From NCBI GenBank assembly GCA_051867635.1, contig JBJDYT010000040.1, forward strand, positions 1-23,278: a DNA stretch of 23,278 bases, given 5' to 3'. This stretch comes from RGIG5472 sp051867635 (GTDB lineage: Bacteria; Bacillota; Clostridia; Oscillospirales; Oscillospiraceae). The position numbers and the translations under genes are program-made. Each line of letters opens with the position of its first letter. The stretch's first letter is position 1. Below are positions 6,716 through 14,324 of this stretch, one piece after another. The notes beneath the pieces are model-generated. The model was not told the origin of the DNA, ran no database searches, and saw only the letters and a program-made list of their open reading frames with translations.

Positions 6716-7432
6716 ATGGAAAGCCAGATGGTGTTCAAGCGCTATGAGCTGAAGTACCTGACGGACCGCTGCCAGCGGGACGCGGTCCTGCGGGCCATGG
6801 AGCCGTACATGTCCATCGACGGCTACGGCCGCAGCTCCATCCGCAACATCTATTACGACACGCCGAGCTTCCGGCTGATCCGGGAGAGCCTGGAAAAGCC
6901 GGTGTATAAGGAGAAGCTGCGCATCCGCAGCTACGGCCCCGCCGCCGCGGCGGAGCCGGTGTTCGTGGAGCTGAAAAAGAAGTACCGGGGCGTGGTCTAC
7001 AAGCGGCGCATCGCCCTGCCCCGGGCGCAGGCGGAGGCCTGCCTGGAGGGCCGGCTGGCCCTGCCGGAGAGCCAGATCGGGCAGGAGATCGCCTATGTGC
7101 TGGACTTTTACTGGCCGCTGGCGCCGGCGGTGTTCCTCTCCTATGAGCGGGAGGCGTTTTTCCTGCGGAGCGGTGGGGATTTCCGGGTGACCTTCGACGA
7201 GGACCTCCGCTACCGCCGGACCGCCCTGACGCTGGACGCCGGGCCCTGGGGAACGCCGCTGCTGCCGCCGGGGCAGGTGCTGATGGAGCTGAAGACCTCC
7301 GGCGGGCTGCCGCTGTGGATGGCCCGGGTCCTCTCGGAGGAAAAGATCTTCAAGACCTCTTTCTCCAAATACGGGGCCGCCTATCAGAATATCCTTTTGA
7401 CAGAACGAAAAGGAGCGCTGCAATATGCTTGA
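6716..7432 (+). CDS. VTC domain polyphosphate polymerase-like protein
   Basis: A 238-residue soluble protein with the VTC/CYTH tunnel fold, which in yeast Vtc4 makes polyphosphate from ATP. Basic and acidic tunnel motifs are in order: KRYELKYL at 8-15, IYYDT at 45-49, YKEKLRIRSYG at 64-74, VELKKK at 84-89, VYKRR at 94-98, YEREAF at 143-148, RVTFDEDL at 157-164, LMELK at 189-193 and FSKYG at 216-220. All charged residues expected of an active tunnel appear present. AAAGGAG precedes the ATG. It overlaps the DUF4956 gene by 8 nt. Such proteins often sit with DUF4956, CotH and DUF4353 proteins in Firmicutes; the product and purpose there are not settled, so polyphosphate synthesis is inferred. 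Confidence 0.92.
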   Translation: MESQMVFKRYELKYLTDRCQRDAVLRAMEPYMSIDGYGRSSIRNIYYDTPSFRLIRESLEKPVYKEKLRIRSYGPAAAAEPVFVELKKKYRGVVYKRRIALPRAQAEACLEGRLALPESQIGQEIAYVLDFYWPLAPAVFLSYEREAFFLRSGGDFRVTFDEDLRYRRTALTLDAGPWGTPLLPPGQVLMELKTSGGLPLWMARVLSEEKIFKTSFSKYGAAYQNILLTERKGALQYA

Positions 7433-8111
7433 TTCCGTATTCAAGGGCGTGTTCGACACCGAGCTTACCGCCGTCATCGCCCCCACTGACTTTCTGCTGT
7501 GCGTGGGGGTCTCCCTCCTCATCGGCCTGATGCTCTGCGCCATGACCCTGTGGCGGTCGGGAAGCAGCGGGAGCTTCGCCGTCACGCTGGCGCTGCTGCC
7601 CGCCGCCGTCTGCGTGGTCATCATGATGGTCAACGGCAACGTGGGGGCCGGCGTGGCGGTGGCGGGGGCCTTCGGCCTGGTGCGCTTCCGCTCGGCGCCT
7701 GGCTCCGCCCGGGAGATCGGGGCCATTTTCACCGCCATGGGCGCGGGCCTGGCGGCCGGCATGGGCTATCTGGCCTACGCGGCCCTGTTTGCCTTGCTCC
7801 TGGGCGGCGCTGCCATGCTCTATACCGGCCTGGGCCTGGGGGAGAGCGGGCGGCGCAAGACCCTGCACATCACCATCCCGGAGGACCTGGACTATACCGG
7901 CGTTTTTGACCCGGTGCTGCGGGAGTACGCCGCCGCGTACGCCCTGAAGCAGGTCAAGACCACCAACATGGGCAGCCTCTTCAAGCTGACCTACGACCTG
8001 ACCTTGCGGGACCCCGGAAAGGAGAAGGCGCTGATCGACGAGCTGCGCCGCCGCAACGGGAACCTGGAGATCTCCCTGTCCCACCGGGAGACGGCCGCGG
8101 CGGGGCTTTGA
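7425..8111 (+). CDS. DUF4956 family membrane protein
   Basis: A 228-residue membrane protein with about four hydrophobic segments in the first 135 residues (roughly 22-43, 52-69, 74-90 and 98-136). The conserved family motif GLVRFRSAPGSAREIGAIF lies at 84-102. A soluble domain of about 90 residues follows (from RRKTLHITIPEDLD). Its function is unknown; it is nearly always next to a VTC domain protein, so a membrane partner or polymer channel for that protein is a reasonable guess. The start overlaps the VTC gene end, so the two are translated together. AAAGGAG lies inside the end of the VTC gene. Confidence 0.9.
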   Translation: MLDSVFKGVFDTELTAVIAPTDFLLCVGVSLLIGLMLCAMTLWRSGSSGSFAVTLALLPAAVCVVIMMVNGNVGAGVAVAGAFGLVRFRSAPGSAREIGAIFTAMGAGLAAGMGYLAYAALFALLLGGAAMLYTGLGLGESGRRKTLHITIPEDLDYTGVFDPVLREYAAAYALKQVKTTNMGSLFKLTYDLTLRDPGKEKALIDELRRRNGNLEISLSHRETAAAGL

Positions 8112-8130
8112 GCGAAGGAGAGTGAGCACT

Positions 8131-9762
8131 ATGAGCACATGGATCAAACGGGCCGTCCTGCCGGCGGCGCTCTGCGCGGCTCTGCTGCTGACGGGCTGCC
8201 GGGGCGGGGAAGCCGCCTCCGAGGGCGAAACGGACAGCGCTGCCGCCGGCGTACAGGTCATCGACGGCGCCGCCCTTTTCAGCGAGCGGGACAGGGATCC
8301 CGGCTATGACGAAGCCGCCGCTGTGACGGTGCAGCTCGGCGGCGGCACCGCCGTCTGCGCTTCGGACGCCGTGGCCGTGGACGGAGGCAGGATCACCCTG
8401 CTGGAGGAGGGGGTCTACCTCTTCTCCGGGGTCCTGGACGACGGGCAGGTGGTGGTGAACGCCGGCAGCGGGGATAAGGTGCAGATCGTCCTCAGCGGCG
8501 CGGAGATCACCAGCGCGTCCTCCGCCGCCCTCTACTGCCTGGAGGCCGACAAGGTCTTCCTCACCCTGGCGGAGGGGACGGAGAACACCCTGGCCAACGG
8601 CGGGACCTTCACGGCCATCGACGAAAACAACATCGACGCCGCGGTCTTCTCCAAGACGGACCTGACCCTCAACGGCAGCGGCAGTCTGACGGTGTGCAGC
8701 CCCGGGGGCCACGGGATCGTGTCCAAGGACGAACTGACCGTCACCGGCGGCAACTACACCATCACCGCCGGCAGGCACGGGCTCAGCGGCAAGGACAGCG
8801 TGGCGGTGGCCGGAGGTAGCTTCGCCATCACCTCCGGCAAGGACGGCGTCCACGCCGAAAACGCCGACGATTCCGCTCTGGGCCTTGTCTACGTCGCAGG
8901 GGGCAGCTTCACCGTCGACGCCCAGGGCGACGCCGTCAGCGCCAGCGGCGCCCTGCAGATCGACGGCGGCAGCTATACCCTGACCGCCGGGGGCGGCAGC
9001 GCCAACGCGGTCATGCCAAGCGGGGACATGATGCAGCGTCCCGGCTTCAGGGACTTTTCCGCGGAGGAGGCGCCGGACGGCGGCACGGACAGCGATGAGG
9101 ACACGGAGAGCTGCAAGGGCGTCAAGGCCGGCGCTTCGCTGGCGGTGTACGGCGGGACCTTCACGCTGGATACCGCCGACGACGGCGTGCATGCCGGCGG
9201 GGCGATCCTGCTCGCCGGCGGGACATGGAGCATCCGCTCGGGAGACGACGGCGTGCACAGCGACGCCTCCGTGGAGATCCGGGGCGGGACCTACGCCATC
9301 CCCTACTGCTACGAGGGAGTGGAGGGCCAATCCGTCACCATCGGCGGCGGCACGCTGGACATCGTGGCCCATGACGACGGCCTCAACGCCGCCGGCGGCG
9401 CGGACAGCTCCGGCACGGACTTCGGCTTCGGCCGGCAGGACCGCTTCGCCGCCGACGAGAACTGCTTCATCACCATCAACGGCGGCGAGATCACCATTGT
9501 CTCCGACGGCGACAGCATCGACTCCAACGGCGCGCTGACGGTGAACGGCGGCACGCTGGACCTGACCTGCAACGGCAACGGCAACACGGCCATCGACGCC
9601 GGCGGGACCTTTGCCAACAACGGCGGGAGCATTACCACCAACGACGGCTCGGAGTCCGGCATGGGCGGTATGGGAGGCATGGGCGGTATGGGCGGCGAAA
9701 AGCCCCGGGGAAACGGAAAGGAGAGCGGCGCCATGCGCTCCGACCCGAAGCCCGCCATCTGA
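8131..9762 (+). CDS. Carbohydrate-binding beta-helix lipoprotein (DUF4353-like)
   Basis: A 543-residue exported lipoprotein. The signal peptide has KR at 6-7, a hydrophobic core and lipobox LLTGC with lipidation at C23. The body is a right-handed beta-helix made of repeated rungs such as GGTFTLDTADDGVHAGG and GGTWSIRSGDDGVHSD. This resembles the Cthe_2159 family (DUF4353), of which one member binds acidic polysaccharide with calcium. The Asp-rich DDG turns would suit calcium. The tail is a Met-Gly run (four MGG units) and a basic end. I chose ATG 8131, spaced well from AAGGAG; a GTG at 8122 is too close. It is the last gene of the operon and is followed by a terminator. It probably acts at the outer face of the membrane or in the wall. 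Confidence 0.88.
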   Translation: MSTWIKRAVLPAALCAALLLTGCRGGEAASEGETDSAAAGVQVIDGAALFSERDRDPGYDEAAAVTVQLGGGTAVCASDAVAVDGGRITLLEEGVYLFSGVLDDGQVVVNAGSGDKVQIVLSGAEITSASSAALYCLEADKVFLTLAEGTENTLANGGTFTAIDENNIDAAVFSKTDLTLNGSGSLTVCSPGGHGIVSKDELTVTGGNYTITAGRHGLSGKDSVAVAGGSFAITSGKDGVHAENADDSALGLVYVAGGSFTVDAQGDAVSASGALQIDGGSYTLTAGGGSANAVMPSGDMMQRPGFRDFSAEEAPDGGTDSDEDTESCKGVKAGASLAVYGGTFTLDTADDGVHAGGAILLAGGTWSIRSGDDGVHSDASVEIRGGTYAIPYCYEGVEGQSVTIGGGTLDIVAHDDGLNAAGGADSSGTDFGFGRQDRFAADENCFITINGGEITIVSDGDSIDSNGALTVNGGTLDLTCNGNGNTAIDAGGTFANNGGSITTNDGSESGMGGMGGMGGMGGEKPRGNGKESGAMRSDPKPAI

Positions 9763-9805
9763 CCGACGCGAGAGAGACGCGGTCCTGTCCCGGTATAGGC
9801 ATACA

Positions 9806-9850
9806 GCGCGGCGCGGCCGGTCTGTCCGACCGCGCCGCGCCCTTTTGCCC
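9806..9850 (+). terminator. Terminator of the VTC operon
   Basis: A long GC-rich stem (GCGCGGCG at 9806-9813 with CGCCGCGC at 9833-9840, plus inner CGGTC/GACCG) with a bulge is followed by CCTTTTGCCCTTT. It lies 44 nt after the lipoprotein stop. Confidence 0.8.
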
Positions 9851-9864
9851 TTTGGGGCTTTCTC

Positions 9865-9893
9865 TTGCCATCCGCATTATCCCGACATATAAT
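9865..9893 (+). promoter_or_regulatory. Promoter of the second TetR-type gene
   Basis: TTGCCA (9865-9870), a 17-bp spacer and a perfect TATAAT (9888-9893) just after the preceding terminator. The A/T-rich stretch after the -10 (CAAATAATCAG) could hold an operator, but I see no clean palindrome. Confidence 0.8.
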
Positions 9894-9946
9894 CAAATAA
9901 TCAGCACGGCCTTGCCCCAGGGGAGGCCGCGGAAGGGAGCGGTTCG

Positions 9947-10510
9947 ATGAACACCAGGAACAACCGGCGTTACCGGGACTCTGAAAAGCGGATACAGGAG
10001 GCCTTGCTCCGGCTCATGGAGGACCAGGAGCTGGAGGACGTCACCGTGCTGGACATCTGCCGGGAGGCGCAGATCAACCGCAGCACCTTCTACGCCCATT
10101 ACGAGGACATTTACGACCTGATGACGAAGGTGGAGAGGCTCATCCGGCAGGAGCTTTACGAGGAGTTCCGTCGCCGGGGCGTGGGGCTGCAGAACGTGTT
10201 CCACCACGACCATCTGCTCTGCTTCCTCCGTCACATGGAGAAGAACCGGAACTTTTACCGCATCTGCCTGCGCCACCGGGTCCGCTTCCCCCTGAAGGAG
10301 GGCTTCGACCGGCTCTGGGAGGAGGTGGTGAAGCCCCACTGCCGTCAGTTTGGGGTCACGGACGAGGGGACGATGCTGTACTATCTGGCCTTTTACCAGG
10401 CGGGCTTCACCTCCGTCCTTCGCCGGTGGGTGGAGGGCGGCTGCGCGGAGGAGCCGGAGGCGCTCTGCCCCATCCTGCTGGGCTGTCTGCCCCGGACGGA
10501 GCTGCTCTGA
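9947..10510 (+). CDS. TetR/AcrR family transcriptional regulator
   Basis: A 187-residue regulator. The helix-turn-helix lies at about 10-55 (VTVLDICREAQINRSTFYAH, with Tyr and His typical of the recognition helix end). The C-terminal region, with the pattern FYRICLRH and the YYLAFYQAGFTSVLRRWVEGG helix, fits the TetR C-terminal class found with DhaS-like activators. GGGAG precedes the ATG. It is followed by a bidirectional terminator and the convergent broken dehydrogenase gene. Its target is unknown, since no gene is divergent from it, so control of its own promoter or of a distant locus is likely. Confidence 0.9.
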   Translation: MNTRNNRRYRDSEKRIQEALLRLMEDQELEDVTVLDICREAQINRSTFYAHYEDIYDLMTKVERLIRQELYEEFRRRGVGLQNVFHHDHLLCFLRHMEKNRNFYRICLRHRVRFPLKEGFDRLWEEVVKPHCRQFGVTDEGTMLYYLAFYQAGFTSVLRRWVEGGCAEEPEALCPILLGCLPRTELL

Positions 10511-10593
10511 GTGACTTCAGCCACAGGCTTTGCAGGGCAGAAGGCCGCTGAAAAGGCTCTCCCCGGCAGCGGCCAGCGCGGGGGGAACAGGAA

Positions 10594-10630
10594 AGGAGGG
10601 CCGCCCGGACGGGCAGCCCTCCTATTTTCG
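10594..10630. terminator. Bidirectional terminator between convergent genes
   Basis: AGGAGGGC (10594-10601) pairs with GCCCTCCT (10616-10623), with an inner CGCCCG/CGGGC stem, and is followed on + by ATTTTCG and on - by TTTCC. It sits between the TetR gene and the dehydrogenase remnant, whose stop is within 10 nt. Confidence 0.8.
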
Positions 10631-10632
10631 CG

Positions 10633-11648
10633 TCACAGCGCGTAACGGATGACCACGTTCAGCGCCTTGTCCGGCTGGGCGGCGGTCTCGATAGCCTCCG
10701 CCAGCCGTTCGTGGGGGAACTCGTGGGTGATGATGGAGGCGATGTCGTACCGGCCGCTGGCCATCACGTCCATGACGGCCGCCACATCCTCCGGCATATA
10801 GCCGCCGCTGCCGATGATGGCGTGCTGGGCGTAAGTCATGGCCAGCACGTCCACCGGCCGCTTCCCCGCGAGAACGGCCACCACCACCAGCCGGCTCAGG
10901 ATCTTCCCCATGCCCTGGTACAGCTCGATCAGGCCGGGCGCGCCGGCGGCGTCCAGGTAGATGTCCACATCCGCGGTCTCTCCGGAGAGGCTGCGGGCCG
11001 GGCCGAACACCTCTATGGCCCGGCGCGCAGGTCCTCCTTTCCGCTGTTGCAGACGGCGAAGCCCAGGCCCGCCGCTTTCTCCAGCCGCAGGTCGGACAGG
11101 TCCGTCACCATGACTTGGCGGCAGCCGAACTCCTTCAGGGCGATGGCGGCGGCGATACCGATGGTCCCGGCGCCGAAGACGATGGCGCTTTCGCCCTGCC
11201 GCGGGGCGCTGCGCCGCGCCGCCCGGGTGCCCACGGTGAAGGGCTCGATCAGGCAGGCGAGCTTGGGCGGGATGCTCTCCGGCACCCGGTACAGCTGCTT
11301 GCCAGGCACAGGGTCGGGGGCCAGAATGTATTCGGAAAAGCCGCCGATGGTCCCGGCGCGGCTGGTGTCCCCGGTGACCAGCAGGGGATAGGGGTAGACG
11401 GTCTCCCCCACGTGAAAGTCCGTCACGGCGCTGCCCACGGCCGCCACCCGGCACACGACCTCGTGCCCGAATTCGCCGCCCACGGTGATCTTGTGGCCGG
11501 TGCCGGGGCCGTGGGTATAGACCGCCACATCCGTCCCGCAGATGCTGGCGTAAAGGTTTTGCAGGAGCACGTCCCTCTCCCCGCAGACCGGGATGGGCCG
11601 CTCCTCCATCCAAACGGAGCCTTTTCCTCCGTAAATGGCTGCTTTCAT
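10633..11648 (-). pseudogene. Frameshifted zinc-dependent alcohol dehydrogenase (MDR family)
   Basis: Two frames together give one dehydrogenase of about 338 residues. The first (11013-11648) begins MKAAIYGGKGSVWMEE. It has the catalytic zinc ligands C37 (SICGTD), H62-E63 (FGHEVV) and E135 (LIEP), and the NAD loop GAGTIG at 159-164. It then runs into a stop after EDLRAGP. The second frame (10633 to about 11018) continues from AIEVFGPARS to the normal end VVIRYAL. One missing G in the GGG at 11019-11021 explains the break. The four-cysteine structural zinc lobe is absent, as in some subfamilies. GAGGTG precedes the ATG. The change is either recent decay or a sequencing error in a homopolymer; substrate unknown. 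Confidence 0.88.
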
Positions 11649-11683
11649 ATGACACCTCGCTTCATAGATCTTGTCCAGTCTCT

Positions 11684-11712
11684 ATTATGGCAAGAGAAAG
11701 CGGCGTAGGCAA
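11684..11712 (-). promoter_or_regulatory. Promoter of the dehydrogenase gene
   Basis: On the minus strand TTGCCT (11707-11712), a 17-bp spacer and CATAAT (11684-11689), about 35 nt before the start codon. Confidence 0.65.
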
Positions 11713-11787
11713 CCGACAATTTCTCCGGCAGTGTTCGGATAATGGGGGGAGGGCGGCGCCGCTGGGGCGCGGGCGCTTTTCGCATAG

Positions 11788-11824
11788 AAAAAACGGGTGG
11801 ACGGCGAAAGCCGTCCACCCGTTT
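11788..11824 (-). terminator. Terminator of the peptide transporter operon
   Basis: A perfect 15-bp stem (11791-11805 with 11810-11824) capped by a stable GAAA/TTTC tetraloop, followed on the minus strand by six T. It lies 45 nt beyond the stop of the substrate-binding protein gene and is the strongest terminator in the window. Confidence 0.93.
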
Positions 11825-11868
11825 GGTTCAATTTGCCGTGTCAGATGCAAGCGGCGTGGGCGCTGTGA

Positions 11869-14022
11869 TTAATAGATGCCCAGGCACTTGGTCTGATAGC
11901 CCTGATAGTCAGGCAGCATGGTGTCCAGATAGGAGCAGGGATCACCATAGTCAGGAATCCAGCCGGTCAGGTCGTACACGTCGAAGTTGGAGTCGTAGCC
12001 ATAGCCGGTGTAGTAGCCGCAGTAATACCACTCAGTGATATCGGAGCAGGCCACCAGATTGACAACGACCTTGCCGCCCAGGGAGGCCTCCACGGACTGC
12101 TTGTAGGCGTTGGCCTTGTTGGCATACAGCTCAACGCTGCTCACATAAGGCAGGTCGATGTAGATGGGGTTCTCCTCGCTGATCTCGACGCCGTCCTCAG
12201 CCAACTCGGCAATAGCCTGCTCCAGCTCAGCCGCCGCGTTGTCGGGATTGTACCAGCCATCGTAGCCGTCGCCGAGGCCGAGGCCGTCATTGGCTTCGGG
12301 ATCCCAAGCCTTGATGGGGATCTCATCCGCGTCGAGCTGGGCCTGCAGGATCTCGCCATAGTAGGTGCCGGCGGGGAAGGTGGTGTCGGTGCCGTTGATG
12401 CTCACCGTGACATCCTCATCCAGGGACACGAAGTGGCCGGGGGTGTAGGAGTTACGGAGGGAGTTGTACTTCAGGGACTCGCCCACAGCCTGAGCGTTGT
12501 AGGCCGCTCTGTCAACGGAGAAGGCCAGCGCTCTGCGGAAGTGGACGTTGCGCACCGCGGCGTTGGTTCTGGCGGCATCCTCTTCCGTCTGGGGGGAGAC
12601 GACCTTGGTCTCATCGTTGAAGTTATTGAAGGAAGCGCGGTTCAGGTTCAGATACGCCACATAGGAGGTAGCGTCGGTGTTGGAGATGTAGGCGTACTTG
12701 TCGAACACGCCCTCCGCCTTGGCGGTCTCCATGGTGGAGGTGTTCAGGTTCACGCCGTCGATGGTGCCGTTGATGGCGTCACGATAGGTCTTGGTCACGT
12801 CGGAGCTGTCATCATAGCGCCACACGATCTTCTTGATGTTGATGTTGTCCTTGTTCCAATAGCTCTCGTTGGCCGCGAAAACGATGGAGTTGTTCTCCGT
12901 CGCGCTGGTCACCAGATAGGGACCGCAGTAAGCGATGGAGTTGGGATCCAGGCCGTAGGTGTAGTTGGCCGCGGTGGGATCATACTCAGCGCCGAACTTG
13001 CCGCCCATGGACTCATAGAAAGTGCGGCAGAGAGGAGCAAAGGTGGTGTAGCCCAGCATGGTCTCGAAGAAGGAGCAGGGAGCAGCCAGGGTGTACTCCA
13101 CGGTGTAATCGTCCAGAGCCTTCACGCCGACTTCAGCGAAATCGGTCACGTTGCCGGCCATGTACTCGTCCGCGTTGACGATGTTGCAGCCGCCGTAAGC
13201 GCCGGCCAGATACTCAATACCGGACTGGGCGTCCAGCAGGTGCTGCATGCCGGCGACGAAGTCGTCAGCCACGACCTCGGCGATCTCTCTGCCCTGGGAA
13301 TCCACCCACATCACGCCCTCGCGCAGATGGAAGGTGTAGACGCAGCCGTCCTCAGAGACGTCGAAGCTGGTGGCCAGCGCGGGCTGGATGTAGCCTTCGC
13401 AGTCATACTCATACAGGCCGTCATAGGTGTTGACGATGGCGGCGCTGTCGGAAGCCAGATAGCTGCTGAACACGTCCCAGGTGGTGGGGTTGGCGCTATA
13501 GACCAGGTCATACTCATCCTTCAGGGTGTAGCCCTTCTGCTGCAGGAAGGACTTGGCCCAGGACTCGTAAGTGCCGGTGCCGCGGAGCTCGCCCCACTTC
13601 TGCTTCATCTCGGTGCGGTCTTCCACGGTGATGAACTCGGTGGTGACCAGCGCCTGATGATAGCGCTCATAGTCGCTGCCCCAGAGGGAATAGCTCACGG
13701 AGTAGGGAGCCACGCGGGAGATGGCGTATCTGCCGCCGGCGGTGTAGGTCGGCATCATCACGCCGGACTCCAGCAGCTTCGCTTCCGCGATGGCCATCAG
13801 AGCGAATCTTTCCGAGGTATTGGTGCTGGCCTTGGCAGCCTGATAGGTCTCATAGAACTCACCAAGGACCTGGTCATAAATGTAGTTGGAAAGCTCGTCA
13901 TAACTCATTTCGCTGGTATCCACGTCGTCTCCGCCGCTTTCTGCGTCTCCGGAGCCGCCGCATGCAACCAGGCTAAGGCCCAGCAGCATAGCCAAGAACA
14001 AACTGACTATCCTTCTCTTCAT
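11869..14022 (-). CDS. Peptide ABC transporter substrate-binding lipoprotein, apparently circularly permuted
   Basis: A 717-residue family 5 (OppA/DppA) solute-binding protein. The signal peptide ends in lipobox LVAC with C21 lipidated. I chose ATG 14022 after AAAGGAGG. The usual beginning of the family starts only near residue 170 (LVYSANPTTWDVF), then IQPALATSFDVSEDG and YTFHLREGV. The protein ends at GWIPDYGDP (687-695) plus some 20 residues, where normal members have about 100 more. That missing segment seems to lie at residues 41-145: a helix with YETYQAAKAS, then ERFALMAIAEAKLLESGVMMP and TAGGRYAISRVAPY, which matches the family's closing pattern. It is last in the Opp operon with its own promoter, fitting the excess a binding protein needs. 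Ligand: probably peptides. Confidence 0.9.
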   Translation of the reverse strand: MKRRIVSLFLAMLLGLSLVACGGSGDAESGGDDVDTSEMSYDELSNYIYDQVLGEFYETYQAAKASTNTSERFALMAIAEAKLLESGVMMPTYTAGGRYAISRVAPYSVSYSLWGSDYERYHQALVTTEFITVEDRTEMKQKWGELRGTGTYESWAKSFLQQKGYTLKDEYDLVYSANPTTWDVFSSYLASDSAAIVNTYDGLYEYDCEGYIQPALATSFDVSEDGCVYTFHLREGVMWVDSQGREIAEVVADDFVAGMQHLLDAQSGIEYLAGAYGGCNIVNADEYMAGNVTDFAEVGVKALDDYTVEYTLAAPCSFFETMLGYTTFAPLCRTFYESMGGKFGAEYDPTAANYTYGLDPNSIAYCGPYLVTSATENNSIVFAANESYWNKDNINIKKIVWRYDDSSDVTKTYRDAINGTIDGVNLNTSTMETAKAEGVFDKYAYISNTDATSYVAYLNLNRASFNNFNDETKVVSPQTEEDAARTNAAVRNVHFRRALAFSVDRAAYNAQAVGESLKYNSLRNSYTPGHFVSLDEDVTVSINGTDTTFPAGTYYGEILQAQLDADEIPIKAWDPEANDGLGLGDGYDGWYNPDNAAAELEQAIAELAEDGVEISEENPIYIDLPYVSSVELYANKANAYKQSVEASLGGKVVVNLVACSDITEWYYCGYYTGYGYDSNFDVYDLTGWIPDYGDPCSYLDTMLPDYQGYQTKCLGIY

Positions 14023-14039
14023 AATGCATCCTCCTTTAA

Positions 14040-14084
14040 TATTAAAAGCAGGCAAAGAAACCCTATCAGTTCTCTTTGCCTGCT
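14040..14084 (-). terminator. Terminator-like hairpin just before the binding-protein gene
   Basis: A perfect 12-bp stem (14047-14058 with 14073-14084) and a 14-nt loop are followed on the minus strand by TTTTAATATT and then directly by the ribosome site. It lies in the leader of the binding-protein gene, so it may act as an attenuator or as a 5' mRNA stabiliser. Confidence 0.6.
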
Positions 14085-14242
14085 CTTATACGCTCACCCG
14101 AGTATTTCTTTTTGCTATAGCGACAAGAACCGGCGAACCATGCTTTCTGACTCTGCTCCTTCATGATAAGGCAGACAAAAGGGATCGCATGTCGACGCCT
14201 TTATCTGTCCGCTTGTGCATTTTGCCTTGATTTGTTGCTGAC

Positions 14243-14272
14243 ATTATAAATCTTTTTGGATTATTTTGTCAA
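14243..14272 (-). promoter_or_regulatory. Consensus promoter of the binding-protein gene
   Basis: On the minus strand a perfect TTGACA (14267-14272), an 18-bp A/T-rich spacer and a perfect TATAAT (14243-14248). Transcription would start near 14236, giving a leader of about 215 nt that holds two hairpins (about 14169-14203 and 14047-14084). This is an internal promoter of the operon. Confidence 0.88.
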
Positions 14273-14324
14273 GAGCGTATGCGGATTTCACACAAACTAT
14301 GTTATGCGCGGCCCTGTCCGGTGA

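Noticed and set aside
8131..9762. Periodic DDGVH and GGT repeats as a possible DNA repeat array
   Set aside because: The periodicity is of protein beta-helix rungs with differing codons, not a CRISPR or satellite array.
12433..14166. Plus-strand frame of 577 codons
   Set aside because: It lies opposite the binding-protein gene, has low-complexity Gly/Val/His composition, no ribosome site and no family resemblance.
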